A stretch of DNA of 62,357 nucleotides. It comes from Pseudomonadota bacterium (GTDB taxonomy: Bacteria > Myxococcota_A > Bradymonadia > UBA4248). The notes below the pieces were generated by a model that saw nothing but the letters and a program-made list of their open reading frames with translations, was not told where the DNA came from and ran no database searches. This document shows, piece after piece, positions 34,564-43,073 of the stretch. Location of the stretch: NCBI GenBank assembly GCA_017441205.1, contig JAFRYG010000048.1, positions 1 through 62,357 of the forward strand. The letters are read 5' to 3'. A program made the position numbers and the translations under genes. Numbering within the stretch: the stretch's first letter is position 1; each line of letters starts with the position of its first letter.

Positions 34564-34803
34564 CTAATGAATATCTCCTTTATTTCTCATTAAATGTTGT
34601 TCCGAACCGCATTCTTTGCCTCATTAAAAAAAGGGGCCGTCAGTCTGGGACGTCATATTCTAAAAATGATCGTCATTCGGGGCAATCCCAAAACCGGGAT
34701 AGTTGCAGAAAAGAGCCCTGTAAAGATTACAGTCCGGCGTGAACGCAGCGTCTTCCGTGAAAAACAATGATTTCCCCACGTCATTCCCTACTTTCTTATT
34801 CAA

Positions 34804-37587
34804 TCATGTCCCCGGCCGCTGATAGTGGGAAGTCAGCCACGAAGTAAATGCGCCATGAGTTTCGCCCGCAAAATCCGTCAGAGTCGCCAGATTCTCTTCC
34901 GGATAATATTTCAGAATCACATACGACAGTGCCTCGAGAGAACCTTCCGTCGTAAAGGCATCAAATATAATCTGATTCCCTCTCTCAATTTCCGGCAGTT
35001 TTTCGGAACTGATATCACGGGGTGTCTTCCCGGGTATCCTGAAAAACCGCTCAAGAGCCCGGCGCCCCTGACTGTACTGGCTCCAGAAAAATAATATATC
35101 GAGCCGGGCAATCTTGGAATAAATCGCATTCGGAGACAATATCTGCCGATAGACTTCATAGAGCGCTTTCTGAGCCAGGCGGTTCTGCTTCCCATTCTTG
35201 ACAGTTCCTTCGATAAATCCGGCAACCACCTCAGACCAGATCTTGGCCTGAACGATATCGGGAACGCCAAGCGGCGTCAAAATATAGGCCCCCAGCGTCG
35301 CCAGCGGCCAGCTGAATACATTCCGGAAAAAATTCCCTCGGATCGCACGCTTCTCAAAACCGCGAAGCGTGTTATGCAGCACGAGGTACAAGCCATTGGT
35401 AAATGCAATGCACCAGAATTTGACAAACGTGAACAGAAATCCTTCCGAGAGCCCAAAATATAACCACGTTTCATCAAATCCGAGCTTCGCCAGAGCCAGA
35501 ATCGGTACCGAAAACCCGGAAAAGAACTCCGATGCACACAGATTCTCCCTGTCGATGCTCTTCAGTTCCCAGGATTTAGGCGCCAATCCGGAAGCAGCTA
35601 TCAAATCGACGATGGCATTCCTGAATCCGGTAATAAAAAACCATATCAGTGCATACGACCACCCAAGGCAATACAGCGTCGGAATGAACCCAATCGAAGC
35701 CAGAATCAGACTTCGTATATTCACATTCAGATAACGCCAAAACCGGAAAATCGTCATCGATTTTTGTTTTTCCTTTTCCGTCCTGCGCTCATGATCAAAA
35801 TGTGTCGAAGATAACAAATATACGGAATCCCCTTCCTTACCATCGATTTGATGACACTGCGAAAGCAGGTGTGATACCGGCTGAGGGAGCGTCGAATGAC
35901 AATTCTTTCGAAATCGCTTAAGCGCCTTCGGCGCAAGCGCAGCCTCATGAATGAATCCCATTCCCGGAATATTCGTCGACCATCCCACAGCATCCGATGC
36001 ACATCTCAAAAAGAATGGCCTTTCCTTTATATATTCCGCCATCTCTTTTACTGCATCCCGGGATATATCGGACACGCGCCATTCCTCGAACGACTTGAGT
36101 ATCGCATCGACATTGCCATTCTGCAGCATCGTCAGAAATGTCGCAAATCTCCGGATATCCGTCGTATCCTTCTGCAATGCATCCACAAGATTGAATACCT
36201 CTAAATCAGTAATATATTTATAATATTTAAATAACAGTTCAATGCATTTCGAAAGCCCATGCGACAGCGGATGAATAAATACAACACATCCGCCGCATTC
36301 GGATAAAAGCGGCAGAATATCATCCTCACTTTCGAATGCGGAATCGTAATCCACCTGTTTTTGAGGCGCAATATACTTTTCTGCACACAAAGACGGCGTC
36401 AGCTCTTCGTATGTCTTTTGGGCTTCGATATATCGTTTATAGCAGCGATCTGCTTCCCAGGATGACGCTTCATCCCTGCTATCCCAATGACTCAGCGCAC
36501 GATACTGATTTTTGAGATACAATACGCGTTTAAGTGCCACCGGGCGCATCGACTGATAGATCAGCTGGCCAAGATGAATGCGATTCGCCTGTCCCTTGCT
36601 CGTGACGTGCTCCACACTTTCCCACGAAAGCGGTGACATCTGCAGTATATCCAAATCCGCGAACGGCGCATTAAATGCCGCAAGCCCCGTCTGATTGAAG
36701 GTATCCAGAAGCGAATTGACTGTAACGTGGCGCCGGCTGGCATTCTCTTTCAAACCATTCCAAAATGGTTTGAGCATTTCGGCATTCGCTTCCAGAAAAC
36801 CACTCAAAGCCTCATATTCATCGCCCTGCGGTGGAATATACAGATAATGAACGCGGCCGCATTTGGGACCGACACTGAATTCAATGCCGATCTGTACGCG
36901 AACGCCCAGAATCCGTCCGGCCAAAAACACTTCTTCGTATGTCTGCGGATCCGCAACATCGTAATACGCAACGGTAATGCGCGATATCCCCTTGATAAAT
37001 GCATCCAGTACGAGCTGTGACGGCGACTTGCGACCCTCTGTCATGGAATCATGCACATGATCATCCCACGCCAGATTCATCTGCGCCAGATCTTCCCCAT
37101 TTTCCGGAACTTCAATCAAATCCAGCTCCTGAAGAAGCCTCCGGATAACACTGACCTGACCGAACGATGCACGCGCAAAATCGCTCATGAGTTCGAGCTG
37201 CGCCCGACGATTGCCGCGCATCTTCACCGCATTCTTCATCAACGCAATCTGTACACGCGCCGTATTGATCGGCATTGAAAGATTCTTCGAATGCCACACA
37301 TGGTGCATCAATACCTGAAGCGCTTCGATGCGCTCAACATACCGAACACCCTTGCTGTGAGACACAAGCTTAATATAGGCTTCCGCTATCGTCAGACGCC
37401 GCTTGGTTATCAGTCTCACAAATCCCGCAGGATGCGATATCGGTCTAAAAACAACACTCTCCGGCGACGCAATTTCTGAGTTCAAAATATCGACAAGCTG
37501 CCGAACTTCCTGGCTGAATGACATCATCTCAATGACGCCGTTCAGAAATGACTTTTTGCGAATGCTAAAATGTGTGTCGGATTTCAT
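34804..37587 (-). CDS. large protein with PHP-like region and C-terminal membrane domain
   Basis: Protein of 927 residues, family not recognised with certainty. Residues about 200-450 have features of a divergent PHP phosphoesterase: YEEVFLAGRILGVRVQIGIEFS, then GGCVVFIHPLSHG (431-443) and CASDAVGW (529-536). The His-rich first metal motif of true PHP enzymes is absent. Hydrophobic segments at about 622-655, 690-735 and 755-775 indicate an inner-membrane C-terminal part, followed by about 130 soluble residues. The start is uncertain (ATG 37587, or the ATG pair near 37527, neither with a strong RBS). It stands alone, 240 bases upstream of the previous lipoprotein; that gap (34564-34803) shows no clear gene. 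Confidence 0.7.
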   Translation of the reverse strand: MKSDTHFSIRKKSFLNGVIEMMSFSQEVRQLVDILNSEIASPESVVFRPISHPAGFVRLITKRRLTIAEAYIKLVSHSKGVRYVERIEALQVLMHHVWHSKNLSMPINTARVQIALMKNAVKMRGNRRAQLELMSDFARASFGQVSVIRRLLQELDLIEVPENGEDLAQMNLAWDDHVHDSMTEGRKSPSQLVLDAFIKGISRITVAYYDVADPQTYEEVFLAGRILGVRVQIGIEFSVGPKCGRVHYLYIPPQGDEYEALSGFLEANAEMLKPFWNGLKENASRRHVTVNSLLDTFNQTGLAAFNAPFADLDILQMSPLSWESVEHVTSKGQANRIHLGQLIYQSMRPVALKRVLYLKNQYRALSHWDSRDEASSWEADRCYKRYIEAQKTYEELTPSLCAEKYIAPQKQVDYDSAFESEDDILPLLSECGGCVVFIHPLSHGLSKCIELLFKYYKYITDLEVFNLVDALQKDTTDIRRFATFLTMLQNGNVDAILKSFEEWRVSDISRDAVKEMAEYIKERPFFLRCASDAVGWSTNIPGMGFIHEAALAPKALKRFRKNCHSTLPQPVSHLLSQCHQIDGKEGDSVYLLSSTHFDHERRTEKEKQKSMTIFRFWRYLNVNIRSLILASIGFIPTLYCLGWSYALIWFFITGFRNAIVDLIAASGLAPKSWELKSIDRENLCASEFFSGFSVPILALAKLGFDETWLYFGLSEGFLFTFVKFWCIAFTNGLYLVLHNTLRGFEKRAIRGNFFRNVFSWPLATLGAYILTPLGVPDIVQAKIWSEVVAGFIEGTVKNGKQNRLAQKALYEVYRQILSPNAIYSKIARLDILFFWSQYSQGRRALERFFRIPGKTPRDISSEKLPEIERGNQIIFDAFTTEGSLEALSYVILKYYPEENLATLTDFAGETHGAFTSWLTSHYQRPGT

Positions 37588-37690
37588 GGCGACTCAATAT
37601 CTCAATACCCTCCCCGTTCTTAATGTATCATTGATTGCAGAAAGCTCAATCATAATTAAGGAAATAATCATCACTGCCAGAGTGTTGATA

Positions 37691-37830
37691 AGCTTGGAGC
37701 TTGGAGCTTGGAGTCTGAATTGCCATTCTCAAAGCTCAAAGCTGGCGTAAACACGATTGCCGTACATAACCTAAAAATATGTGGAGCCCGTCAGGACTTC
37801 ACATCGCCCCCCGGTTGCATTAACTCCAAG
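37691..37830. repeat. AGCTTGG heptamers and GCCCGTCAGG element in a 375-base gap
   Basis: The gap 37588-37962 has three tandem AGCTTGG units (37691-37711), two AAAGCTC units (about 37731-37743), and at 37786-37827 an element starting GCCCGTCAGGACTTCAC and continuing CCCCCCGGTTG. The latter is a shorter relative of 40311-40367 (GCCCGTCAGGGCTTCAC, then CCCCCGGTTGTGA). Nothing else was recognised. Confidence 0.7.
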
Positions 37831-37962
37831 GAAAACAAGAGAATCCAACACATTCCCCTTCCTTGCCAAAACCAGTGAACTGCGTTAACGTATCCCCCGT
37901 CTCTGACCACAGCGCAATGCTCAGCGCAATGGCCAGATTCCAATCATTTGTGGAGCTGAATC

Positions 37963-38682
37963 ATGGTAAAAAATATCGTTCTCGGAGCCGTCATCGGTAT
38001 CGCTATCGTTTTGGCCGCCTATATTCTGTCCGGTGGTTTCGGAAAAATTGCCAGCGGCTTCGGTACAATTGCAAAACCCGACAGAATCGTTTCCGTGCGC
38101 GGTCTGGCTGAACGCGAAGTCGATGCAGATCTGGCCGTATGGCCGCTGTCCTTTAGCCTCGGAGGCGATAATCTGCAGGACCTGCAAAAAGATATCGTCG
38201 ATAAAATTGCCATTACCTCCGGATATCTGAAAAAATTTGAACTCACCGATGCCGATTATACCGTCCAGGCGCCATCTCTGACCGACATGACGCTCATGTC
38301 CTATTCAAACGAAAAAACGAATTATAAATATATCGCCAGACAGGTCATACTCATTCGGTCAAAAAATGTCGCCGCAGTCAAAAAAGCACAGGAACACTCC
38401 CTCGATCTGATGAGTCATAATATTGCTGTCCAGCGCGATTATGACAGCAAAGTTCAATACGAATACACTTCACTCAATGATATCAAACCCGAAATGATTG
38501 GCGAAGCCACCAAAAACGCCAGAGCTGCCGCAGAACAGTTCGCAAGCGATTCCGGTTCTGCCGTAGGAAAAATCAAAACCGCAACACAGGGATGGTTCTC
38601 CATCGAAGATGCTGCCCCCGGACTCGAAGAACGCAAAAAAGTCCGCGTCGTCACGACCATCGAATATATTCTTGTCGACTGA
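37963..38682 (+). CDS. SIMPL-domain (DUF541) membrane-anchored protein
   Basis: Protein of 239 residues. One N-terminal transmembrane helix (IVLGAVIGIAIVLAAYILSGG) anchors a periplasmic SIMPL domain, recognised by VSVRGLAEREVDADLAVWPLSF and the C-terminal VRVVTTIEYIL. SIMPL proteins form large oligomers in the periplasm and some protect against oxidative stress; the precise activity is not settled. GGAG 7 bases upstream supports the ATG. The DUF1284 gene follows on the same strand after 28 bases. Confidence 0.9.
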   Translation: MVKNIVLGAVIGIAIVLAAYILSGGFGKIASGFGTIAKPDRIVSVRGLAEREVDADLAVWPLSFSLGGDNLQDLQKDIVDKIAITSGYLKKFELTDADYTVQAPSLTDMTLMSYSNEKTNYKYIARQVILIRSKNVAAVKKAQEHSLDLMSHNIAVQRDYDSKVQYEYTSLNDIKPEMIGEATKNARAAAEQFASDSGSAVGKIKTATQGWFSIEDAAPGLEERKKVRVVTTIEYILVD

Positions 38683-38710
38683 CATTCGACATTCCCCCTG
38701 CCTTCCAGCA

Positions 38711-39127
38711 ATGATTCCCATTCACCTCAGACCTCATCACGGATTGTGTCTGCTGACATTTGAAGGCAGGGGCTATTGTCCAGAATTCGTCACACAAATG
38801 GCGCATTTGAAGAATCTGCTCAACAGAACCCCCAAAACGCACCTGATATTGACGCTCCAGTGCGATGATCTATGTCACTATTGTCCCCATCGTACCGGGA
38901 ATCATTGCGATTCCTCATTACCGGAAAAAATTGACCAAAATGTCCTCTCACTCACCGGTCTGAAAGCAGGTCAAAGCATAACCTGGAACGAATTGAGAGC
39001 GATGACGCGCCAAATCCTCAGCAATAACCTGAATTCCTGCTGCAGCGGCTGTGAATGGCTTTCCATTTGTTCCAAATATTGTAATACCCCCAAATCACAG
39101 CATCATTCCCCCAAAATCCCGAATTGA
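38711..39127 (+). CDS. DUF1284-family Cys-rich protein
   Basis: Protein of 138 residues starting MIPIHLRPHHGLCLLTFEG. The conserved start with two His and a Cys, YCPEFVTQM, CDDLCHYCPHR and the CCSGCEW / CSKYC cluster match DUF1284. The nine or so Cys plus His suggest a metal or iron-sulfur site; the function is not known. I took ATG 38711 because the family begins with this RLRPHH stretch; no RBS is obvious, so translation may depend on the upstream SIMPL gene. Confidence 0.85.
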   Translation: MIPIHLRPHHGLCLLTFEGRGYCPEFVTQMAHLKNLLNRTPKTHLILTLQCDDLCHYCPHRTGNHCDSSLPEKIDQNVLSLTGLKAGQSITWNELRAMTRQILSNNLNSCCSGCEWLSICSKYCNTPKSQHHSPKIPN

Positions 39128-39266
39128 TGCCCCCATTCGAAGCTCTGAAAAACAAAATCGAGCTCTGCCACAACATTTGAAAGCCATAAACCATAAGCAG
39201 CAAGCCGATTTCAGCCCCGCCATACCCACCGGACAATTTTTTTTCATCCCGTTTTTTATTTACCTA

Positions 39267-39322
39267 TTGACATGGTAGGTAGATTTATTTAAATACACCT
39301 CAACCTACCGGGTTGGTAGGTT
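39267..39322 (+). promoter_or_regulatory. cysK promoter with Rrf2-type operator
   Basis: TTGACA (39267-39272), a 17-base spacer and TAAATA (39290-39295) make a promoter. Just downstream is a perfect inverted repeat AACCTACC, spacer GGGTT, GGTAGGTT (39302-39322). The half-site GGTAGGT also occurs inside the spacer. The position fits repression of cysK, probably by the Rrf2-type regulator encoded directly downstream at 40419. Confidence 0.7.
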
Positions 39323-39354
39323 TTCTCAAAACATTCTTTTTTGGAGATCTTACC

Positions 39355-40287
39355 ATGTCGAAAATCTTTACCTCTGCAGATCAGCTTATTGGCAAAACCC
39401 CTCTTCTTGAACTCTCGCACATCGAAGGTTCCGAGCACCTCAAAGCCACTATCCTTGCAAAACTTGAGTATTTCAATCCAGCCGGTTCTGTCAAGGATCG
39501 CATTGCCAAAGCCATGATCGACGATGCAGAAGCCTCAGGAAAACTGAAACCCGGTTCGGTCATCATTGAACCGACATCCGGAAATACAGGTATTGGTCTG
39601 GCATCCGTCGCAGCCGCCCGCGGCTATCGAATCATCCTCGTCATGCCCGAAACGATGTCCGTCGAACGCCGACAGCTCATGCAGGCTTACGGTGCAGAAC
39701 TCGTTCTGACCGAAGGCGCCAAGGGTATGAAGGGAGCCATTGCCAAAGCCAATGAACTCGCCGCTGAAAATCCGAACAGCTTTATCCCCGGCCAGTTCGT
39801 TAATCCGGCAAATCCCAAGGCACACCGTGAAACGACAGGGCCAGAGATCTTTGATGATACCGATGGCGAAGTCGATATCTTTGTTGCCGGTGTAGGTACC
39901 GGTGGGACGATCACCGGTGTGGGTGAATACCTCAAGAGCAGAAAACCGGATGTGAAAGTTGTCGCCGTCGAACCGGCAACGTCCCCTGTTCTGTCGACGG
40001 GCGTCAGCGGTCCCCACAAGATCCAGGGAATCGGTGCCGGTTTCGTTCCCGATGTTCTGAACACCAAGATCTACGATGAAATCATTACGGTTTCGAACGA
40101 AGATGCTTTTGCAACGGGCAAGAGAATCGGCCGCGAAGAAGGCGTTCTGGTTGGTATTTCTTCGGGCGCCGCATTGTTTGCTGCAATCCAGCTGGCCAAA
40201 CGTCCCGAAAATGCCGGCAAAAAAATCGTCGTCCTTCTGCCGGACACAGGCGATCGCTATCTGACAACCCCGCTGTTCGCCAACTAA
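39355..40287 (+). CDS. cysK: cysteine synthase A (O-acetylserine sulfhydrylase)
   Basis: Makes L-cysteine from O-acetylserine and sulfide with PLP, cytosolic, 310 residues. The PLP Lys is in AGSVKDRIA, the substrate loop is [10 protein letters not shown], the phosphate loop is [10 protein letters not shown], and SSGAALFAA is near the end. GGAG 8 bases upstream fixes ATG 39355; an in-frame TTG at 39313 would lie inside the operator. The nearby Rrf2-type regulator and the operator point to control by cysteine or iron-sulfur status. Confidence 0.97.
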   Translation: MSKIFTSADQLIGKTPLLELSHIEGSEHLKATILAKLEYFNPAGSVKDRIAKAMIDDAEASGKLKPGSVIIEPTSGNTGIGLASVAAARGYRIILVMPETMSVERRQLMQAYGAELVLTEGAKGMKGAIAKANELAAENPNSFIPGQFVNPANPKAHRETTGPEIFDDTDGEVDIFVAGVGTGGTITGVGEYLKSRKPDVKVVAVEPATSPVLSTGVSGPHKIQGIGAGFVPDVLNTKIYDEIITVSNEDAFATGKRIGREEGVLVGISSGAALFAAIQLAKRPENAGKKIVVLLPDTGDRYLTTPLFAN

Positions 40288-40311
40288 TCTCCGGTATTCC
40301 GGATCGTTCAG

Positions 40312-40402
40312 GAAGCCCGTCAGGGCTTCACGGCTTGTAGCCCCCGGTTGTGAAAGCTACCGGGGAATAAACGGTATTCCCCCCTTGAACCCCGTCGGGG
40401 TT
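40312..40402. repeat. three short hairpins between cysK and the Rrf2 gene
   Basis: GAAGCCC/GGGCTTC (40312-40329, loop GTCA), then CCCCGGT/ACCGGGG around 40342-40366, then AACCCC/GGGGTT (40388-40402, loop GTC). None has a T run. The first two are shared in part with 37786-37827. Their arrangement resembles dispersed intergenic repeats rather than a terminator. Confidence 0.65.
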
Positions 40403-40418
40403 AACCATTGGAGATAAA

Positions 40419-40859
40419 ATGAAGATTTCGACGAGAGGACGATATGCCCTGCGAGTGATGATCGATCTGGCGGAACACGAGGCCGAAGGTTATGTACCCA
40501 TGAAGGTCGTCGCGGATCGGCAGGGCATTTCACTCAAATATCTCGAACAGATCCTGCCAGTCCTGAGTCGAAACGCACTGATCAACGGTATCCATGGCAA
40601 AGGCGGCGGCTACCGTCTGACAAAGACACCTCAGGATATCACAGTCGGTGAGATTCTGCGTCTGACCGAAGGAGATCTGGCTCCGGTTTCATGCCTCGAA
40701 TGCGGAGCTGCTCCCTGCGAACGCGCAGAATGCTGCCGCACACTCCCGATGTGGAAAAAACTGCACGAAATGCTCAATTCATATTTTGACAGCATTACCC
40801 TGACCCAGCTCATGCATGATCCCAATTCAAATGATGACGGATGGCCGTGTGAACTATAA
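40419..40859 (+). CDS. Rrf2-family transcriptional regulator (CymR/IscR-like)
   Basis: DNA-binding protein of 146 residues. Winged helix from MKISTRGRYALRVMIDLAEH to about residue 75 (SLKYLEQILPVLSRNALI, GKGGGYRL), then five Cys (92, 95, 100, 105, 106: CLECGAAPCERAECC). IscR-type members hold an Fe-S cluster through three Cys, and CymR-type members control cysteine genes. The extra Cys here leave either reading open. GGAG 5 bases before the ATG. It is downstream of cysK on the same strand and may autoregulate with it through the operator at 39302. Confidence 0.92.
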   Translation: MKISTRGRYALRVMIDLAEHEAEGYVPMKVVADRQGISLKYLEQILPVLSRNALINGIHGKGGGYRLTKTPQDITVGEILRLTEGDLAPVSCLECGAAPCERAECCRTLPMWKKLHEMLNSYFDSITLTQLMHDPNSNDDGWPCEL

Positions 40860-40904
40860 GAAAACAATGCTCTGCAGAGAATATGAATGCTCTGAAAACT
40901 CCAT

Positions 40905-40943
40905 AAAAAAACGCCGCATATATCCAACAGATATCGCGGCGTT
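40905..40943 (-). terminator. terminator in the Rrf2 / Cys-rich lipoprotein convergent gap
   Basis: Stem AACGCCGC/GCGGCGTT with an A/T-rich partly paired interior (ATATC/GATAT) and a T run on the minus strand (40905-40911). It serves the lipoprotein gene ending at 40968. It is the only convergent gap in the window without a TAT/ATA-C hairpin pair. Confidence 0.78.
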
Positions 40944-40967
40944 CATATACAGTATATTAAATATACA

Positions 40968-42719
40968 TCAACGCTTGGAACAGACAAACCTCACATTATC
41001 TCCATCGGAGATATGACGCTTATGCTCCGTAACTCGCTGATATTTCTTGGCATTGGTTGAATATTTGGGATCGGTACCGGGATTCTGCAGACATCCAATC
41101 TTGTCATTTTCATTTCCATAGTTATTGGAACCGATCTGCCAGAAATATTCCCCTTCGACTTTAATGATGAGTTCCACATGGTTACGCTTATTACCATCTT
41201 TATCATAACCATGTGCAATCCATATATCTCCCGCCTGAGCCTTGGTCACATCCGAAAGGAAATGATATCCCTTAGCCCCTCTCTGACAAAGATCAATAAA
41301 GGATTCAACCATCTCACGATACTTATAATCAGGATTCGCAGCATTTAGAAAATCCTGGGCCGTCACTTCGTTCGTATCGATCAGCACTGCAGAGACAAAA
41401 TTTGCACAATTGCCTTCATACCCATAATTATATTTCTTATTAAGCTCCGCATCATGAAAGTCAGATAAATCGATCAACGTATTCATTTTCCCCTGCGCTT
41501 TAAGATCGTATGTACACATGTGGGTATTGCTGTATAAAAATTGGCGTGCATACTCAATCACATGCGCGCCGGGGCCCGTAACAGGCCCTGCCCCCTCTGT
41601 CTGTTCCGGCGGAGGAGTAACACCTCCGGAACAAGCACCATTTGTACAGGTTCCGCCATTGGAACAGGCTTTGTTGCACTCGCCGCAATGATTGGAATCC
41701 GTCTTCAAATTCACGCAGAGATTATAACCGCATTTGGTCAGAGCCTTGTCATCGCACGCACAGTTCATGTTTTCGCAGTGAAGTCCCGCACCGCATGCAT
41801 ATCCGCAGCCGCCGCAATGTTTGTTGTCCGTGTTGAAATCGACGCACATGCCATCGCACTTATGATCTTCATCACACGTCGACGAAGCATCCTTGCAGAC
41901 GCCGTCATTACACGATTGACCTTCGCCGCAGGCATGCCCACAGTCACCGCAATGTTTGCTGTCTGTTTTGATATCCACGCACGCGCCATCGCATACTTTT
42001 CCTGAACACTCAGGCCCGGACTGGTCCTTACACACACCCTCGCTGCAGGATTGACCTTCGCCACAGGCATGACCGCAGTCACCGCAATGCTTAATGTCTG
42101 CTTTAATATCGACACACGAATCATCGCACATTTTGCCTGAACACTCAGGCCCGGACTGGTCCTTACACACACCCTCGATGCAGGATTGACCTTCGCCGCA
42201 GGCATGACCGCAGTCGCCGCAATGCTTGCTGTCCGTTTTGATATCGACACATGCTCCATCGCATACTTTTCCTGAACACTCAGGCCCGGACTGGTCCTTA
42301 CACACACCCTCGATGCAGGATTGACCTTCGCCGCAGGCATGACCGCAGTCACCGCAATGTTTGCTGTCCGTTTTGATATCGACACACGCTCCATCGCACA
42401 CAGTATCAGAGCATGCCGGTTTCTGCCCGTTTCCGTCTTTTATGTCTTCACATTTCTGATCGTTGCACACCTGATTATCAGAGCATGCATGACCACAACG
42501 TCCACAATGATTGCTGTCCGTTTTCAGGCACACCTTCGCCCCATCACAAGTCGCGGGAACACAACCATTGGGATCCTTCTTAGGAGTATCAATGCCCTCA
42601 GAAGTACCAACGCCCTCAGAAGTACCATCTCCCCCGGAAGTACCCTCTTCCTCAGAAACATCACTGCAGCCAATAAAAGCAAAGCATACGACAGCAAAGC
42701 AAAACGCAAGTTTCTTCAT
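40968..42719 (-). CDS. Cys-rich lipoprotein with papain-like (CHAP/NlpC-type) C-terminal domain
   Basis: Envelope lipoprotein of 583 residues. The signal ends AFIGC, followed by a Gly/Ser/Glu linker with GTSEGVGTSEG repeats. Then come about eight units of the pattern C-DGACVDIKTDSKHCGDCGHAC, the CVDLxxDxxNCGxCG repeat common in Myxococcota. The last 190 residues form a compact domain with YEGNCANFVSAVL (candidate catalytic Cys), AQAGDIWIAHG and RNHVELIIKV (candidate His), as in CHAP and NlpC/P60 amidases that cut peptidoglycan or amide bonds. The paralogue at 52039-53547 has the same layout. GGAG 8 bases upstream supports the ATG. The substrate is not known. Confidence 0.82.
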   Translation of the reverse strand: MKKLAFCFAVVCFAFIGCSDVSEEEGTSGGDGTSEGVGTSEGIDTPKKDPNGCVPATCDGAKVCLKTDSNHCGRCGHACSDNQVCNDQKCEDIKDGNGQKPACSDTVCDGACVDIKTDSKHCGDCGHACGEGQSCIEGVCKDQSGPECSGKVCDGACVDIKTDSKHCGDCGHACGEGQSCIEGVCKDQSGPECSGKMCDDSCVDIKADIKHCGDCGHACGEGQSCSEGVCKDQSGPECSGKVCDGACVDIKTDSKHCGDCGHACGEGQSCNDGVCKDASSTCDEDHKCDGMCVDFNTDNKHCGGCGYACGAGLHCENMNCACDDKALTKCGYNLCVNLKTDSNHCGECNKACSNGGTCTNGACSGGVTPPPEQTEGAGPVTGPGAHVIEYARQFLYSNTHMCTYDLKAQGKMNTLIDLSDFHDAELNKKYNYGYEGNCANFVSAVLIDTNEVTAQDFLNAANPDYKYREMVESFIDLCQRGAKGYHFLSDVTKAQAGDIWIAHGYDKDGNKRNHVELIIKVEGEYFWQIGSNNYGNENDKIGCLQNPGTDPKYSTNAKKYQRVTEHKRHISDGDNVRFVCSKR

Positions 42720-42941
42720 ATATCAGTCTCCGGTCAAAGCAGTGAACGATATTATCCAACACACAGAGCACACCGTATAGAATATAGATATTCATCAACG
42801 CATTGACAAGAAACAAAAAAATTGCGCTGCCGAATGAACTTAGAATGAATTCATATTAACATTTGTTGGATAATCGTCCTTAAGGGAAGACAGAACAAGG
42901 CCATATCCATAATCTGCGTTGGTTAAACAAAACCAAAAGAA

Positions 42942-43053
42942 AACGCCGCGTATTGCCTTTGGCAATAGCGGCGTTAAGCGAGCCGTAGGGGCGCGGTCTT
43001 TGACCCGCCCCAAGGCGAGATGCGAGCCGTAGAGACGTGTCGTGACACGTCTC
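42942..43053. repeat. TAT/ATA-C hairpin plus two other palindromes in a 354-base gap
   Basis: Gap 42720-43073. At 42942-42975: perfect outer AACGCCGC/GCGGCGTT, unpaired G at 42950, inner TATTGCC/GGCAATA, loop TTT. At 42988-43011: GGGGCG and GGTC pair with GACC and CGCCCC around a TTT loop, with one unpaired C. At 43032-43053: GAGACGTGTC/GACACGTCTC, a member of the AGACGTG palindrome set, without heptamers nearby. No gene seen in the gap. Confidence 0.78.
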
Positions 43054-43073
43054 AAAGCGAGCATATATATATA

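Noticed and set aside
40312..40402. Terminator between cysK and the Rrf2 gene
   Set aside because: Hairpins lack a T run and are shared with another intergenic site, so they look like a dispersed repeat; cysK and the regulator may still be co-transcribed.
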